Source: Odoribacteraceae bacterium (GTDB lineage: Bacteria > Bacteroidota > Bacteroidia > Bacteroidales > Marinifilaceae). Taken from it: a stretch of DNA of 6,562 nt. Below are positions 6,462 to 6,562 of the stretch, in pieces; position 1 is the first letter of the stretch, and the number at the start of each line of letters is the position of its first letter. The stretch lies in NCBI GenBank assembly GCA_031259905.1, contig JAIRKS010000171.1, positions 1 through 6,562 on the forward strand, written 5' to 3'. The notes under the pieces were generated by a model. It had not been told where the DNA came from. It worked only from the letters and a program-made list of their open reading frames with translations, and ran no database searches. A program made the position numbers and the translations under genes.

Positions 6462-6562
6462 GACGAGCCGGGAGGCGGTTGTCGCCTGGAGGATCCCGGC
6501 AGGCAGGGGCGACGCGCGGCCCGCGCGCGGGGGAAATAAATTAGGAGCGGGATAGAGGATTA
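6462..6562. other. Right-edge non-coding DNA with a GC-rich stem-loop
   Basis: No gene is recognised here. CCGGGA (6468-6473) can pair with TCCCGG (6494-6499), enclosing an inner AGGCG/CGCCT stem (6473-6477 with 6483-6487; A6473 can join only one of the two). No T-run follows on either strand, so it is not a convincing intrinsic terminator. An alternating GC run follows at about 6511-6531, and then an AT-richer edge. With the array and the sigma leader, this makes about 415 bases without a gene. Confidence 0.35.

Noticed and set aside
6468..6499. Rho-independent terminator at the right edge
   Set aside because: The stem can form, but no T-run follows it on either strand, so it is listed only as a stem-loop in the edge region.
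6250..6555. A plus-strand ORF of about 101 codons with PPTMHD-type repeats
   Set aside because: It has the same cause as the minus-strand case. It continues past the array into unrelated GC-rich sequence and lacks a convincing ribosome-binding region or promoter.

Overview
The window looks like chromosomal DNA of a GC-rich member of the Bacteroidota, probably Bacteroidales. The evidence is a SusC/SusD pair, a FecR-type anti-sigma factor ending in a Bacteroidetes-style C-terminal domain, and a small ECF sigma factor. Ribosome-binding regions are A-rich rather than Shine-Dalgarno-like, and there is a TAnnTTTG-type promoter element. The genus cannot be named from this sequence.

All four genes lie on the minus strand and read from right to left. 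In order of transcription they are: an ECF sigma factor (start near 6125 or 6146, ending at 5565), its FecR-like membrane anti-sigma factor (5479 to 4337), a SusC-like TonB-dependent outer-membrane transporter with an N-terminal STN signalling domain (4240 to 485), and the first 157 codons of a SusD-like surface lipoprotein (472 to the left edge). This is the layout of a trans-envelope-signalling polysaccharide or nutrient utilisation locus. Substrate binding at SusC/SusD is sensed by the SusC STN domain, passed to the periplasmic part of FecR, and releases the sigma factor to transcribe susC/susD and any downstream genes. No degradative enzyme is inside the window, so the substrate cannot be named.

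The 416 bases to the right of the sigma gene hold no convincing gene. Their main content is an array of eleven 21-bp units (6233-6461). Each unit is built as an inverted repeat with 8-nt arms and a 3-nt centre, and some units keep the pairing through compensatory changes. The array lies about 80 bp upstream of a possible promoter for the operon. The two inter-gene gaps carry hairpins (4270-4299 and 5514-5533) that look more like plus-strand than minus-strand terminators. This raises the possibility of short antisense RNAs opposing the operon. The array and the antisense-oriented hairpins are the least ordinary parts of the window; the protein genes are a familiar type of system.
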